Assembly (NCBI GenBank): GCA_002431805.1
Contig: DJEE01000151.1
Span: 1 to 5,645, forward strand
DNA length: 5,645 bases
Direction: 5' to 3'
Origin: Eggerthellaceae bacterium UBA5906
Lineage (GTDB): Bacteria; Actinomycetota; Coriobacteriia; Coriobacteriales; Eggerthellaceae
Below the pieces are notes generated by a model. The model was not told the DNA's origin. It ran no database searches and saw nothing but the letters and a program-made list of their open reading frames with translations. Made by a program: the position numbers and the translations under genes. This document shows, piece by piece, positions 5,464 to 5,645 of the stretch (positions are counted from its first letter, which is position 1; every line of letters starts with the position of its first letter).

Positions 5464-5504
5464 GCCAACCGAGCCGGTTAGTTCCGACTCGCTAGCTTCC
5501 TCAA

Positions 5505-5540
5505 AGGCGGGGCGCAAGCGTTTGAGCATGCGCCCCGCCT
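5505..5540 (+). terminator. Strong hairpin terminator of the operon
   Basis: Twelve perfect base pairs (5505-5516 with 5529-5540, core GGCGGGGCGC/GCGCCCCGCC) enclose a 12-base loop that can form two more G-C pairs. It starts 41 bases after the last stop codon. CGTTTACGTT follows on the plus strand and CTTTGAGG on the minus strand, so the T-run is weak either way; it may work in both directions. Confidence 0.75.
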
Positions 5541-5545
5541 CGTTT

Positions 5546-5565
5546 ACGTTCACGCAAACGTTTTT
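5546..5565 (+). terminator. Possible second, weaker terminator hairpin
   Basis: ACGTT (5546-5550) and AACGT (5557-5561) form a 5-bp stem with a 6-base loop running into TTTTT (5561-5565). It directly follows the main hairpin and would supply the T-run that the main hairpin lacks. The same segment also scores as a promoter -35 region, so the call is uncertain. Confidence 0.35.
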
Positions 5566-5577
5566 CGTTGCTATAAG
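5549..5577 (+). promoter_or_regulatory. Promoter-like element for a gene beyond the right edge
   Basis: TTCACG (5549-5554) and TATAAG (5572-5577) are separated by 17 bases, and TGC precedes the -10, as in the cytochrome operon's TGCTAATAT. It would drive rightward transcription out of the window. The only nearby start, ATG 5627, has no ribosome binding site. Confidence 0.35.
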
Positions 5578-5602
5578 GATTGGTCGTGAAACCCAGGGCA
5601 CC

Positions 5603-5644
5603 TTAACCCGCTCGCTTTTCGCCGTAATGTTCAACGAACAGCAG
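5603..5644 (-). CDS. Possible C-terminal end of a convergent gene, very partial
   Basis: One minus-strand frame reads LLFVEHYGEKRAG and stops at TAA 5605-5603. This could be the tail of a gene converging on the operon, with the hairpin at 5505-5540 serving both sides. Thirteen residues are too few to tell from chance, and the promoter-like element on the other strand argues for a rightward gene instead. No product can be named. Confidence 0.15.
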   Translation of the reverse strand: MLFVEHYGEKRAG

Positions 5645-5645
5645 T

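Noticed and set aside
4881..5468. 195-residue minus-strand frame opposite the terminal membrane protein gene
   Set aside because: The plus-strand frame has a regular membrane-helix pattern, a ribosome binding site and operon spacing; the antisense frame is low-complexity Ala/Thr/Pro-rich.
5627..5645. ATG at 5627 as the start of a rightward gene
   Set aside because: No ribosome binding site precedes it and only six codons are visible.
1..5645. CRISPR arrays, tRNA or rRNA genes, insertion sequences, attachment sites
   Set aside because: No regularly spaced direct repeats, cloverleaf-like segments, transposase frames or long terminal inverted repeats were seen.

Overview
The window looks like chromosomal DNA of a high-GC, anaerobic gut actinobacterium of the Coriobacteriia, most likely family Eggerthellaceae (the Eggerthella, Gordonibacter, Adlercreutzia and Slackia group). 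The pointers are the GC-rich sequence, strong AGGGAGG-type ribosome binding sites, a DUF5692 membrane protein, and above all a multihaem cytochrome beside a Tat-exported FAD reductase, a gene pair that family carries in many copies. The assignment rests on recognising protein families by eye, not on a database search.

Layout. Positions 1-662 (minus) hold the N-terminal part of a DUF5692 membrane protein that runs off the left edge. Positions 799-1404 (minus) hold a TetR-family regulator. A divergent control region (1405-1602) follows, with two 15-bp inverted repeats and promoter-like elements in both directions. From 1603 to 5463 (plus) there is a four-gene cluster: a membrane-anchored multihaem cytochrome c with five haem motifs, a lipoprotein with a covalent-FMN (ApbE-type) motif, a Tat-exported FAD-binding reductase of the fumarate reductase/flavocytochrome c superfamily, and a six-helix membrane protein I do not recognise. 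A strong hairpin at 5505-5540 closes the cluster. The last ~100 bases hold no gene I can assign firmly.

How the parts may work together (inference). The cytochrome would take electrons from membrane menaquinol and pass them, directly or through the FMN lipoprotein, to the FAD reductase on the outer face of the membrane, which reduces an organic terminal acceptor. The architecture resembles the cgr1-cgr2 cytochrome/flavoprotein pair of E. lenta and Shewanella UrdA/Fcc3-type reductases, but here the haem, FMN and FAD modules are three separate proteins and a fourth membrane protein is added. Two residues that bind fumarate in Fcc3 appear to be replaced, so the acceptor is probably not fumarate. 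The TetR protein is the natural candidate for sensing the substrate through the twin palindromes.

Unexplained structure lies mostly between genes: three stem-loops in the 209-base gap between the cytochrome and FMN genes, GC-rich stems a few bases upstream of three ribosome binding sites, and repeated complementary CGGGC/GCCCG blocks upstream of the DUF5692 gene.
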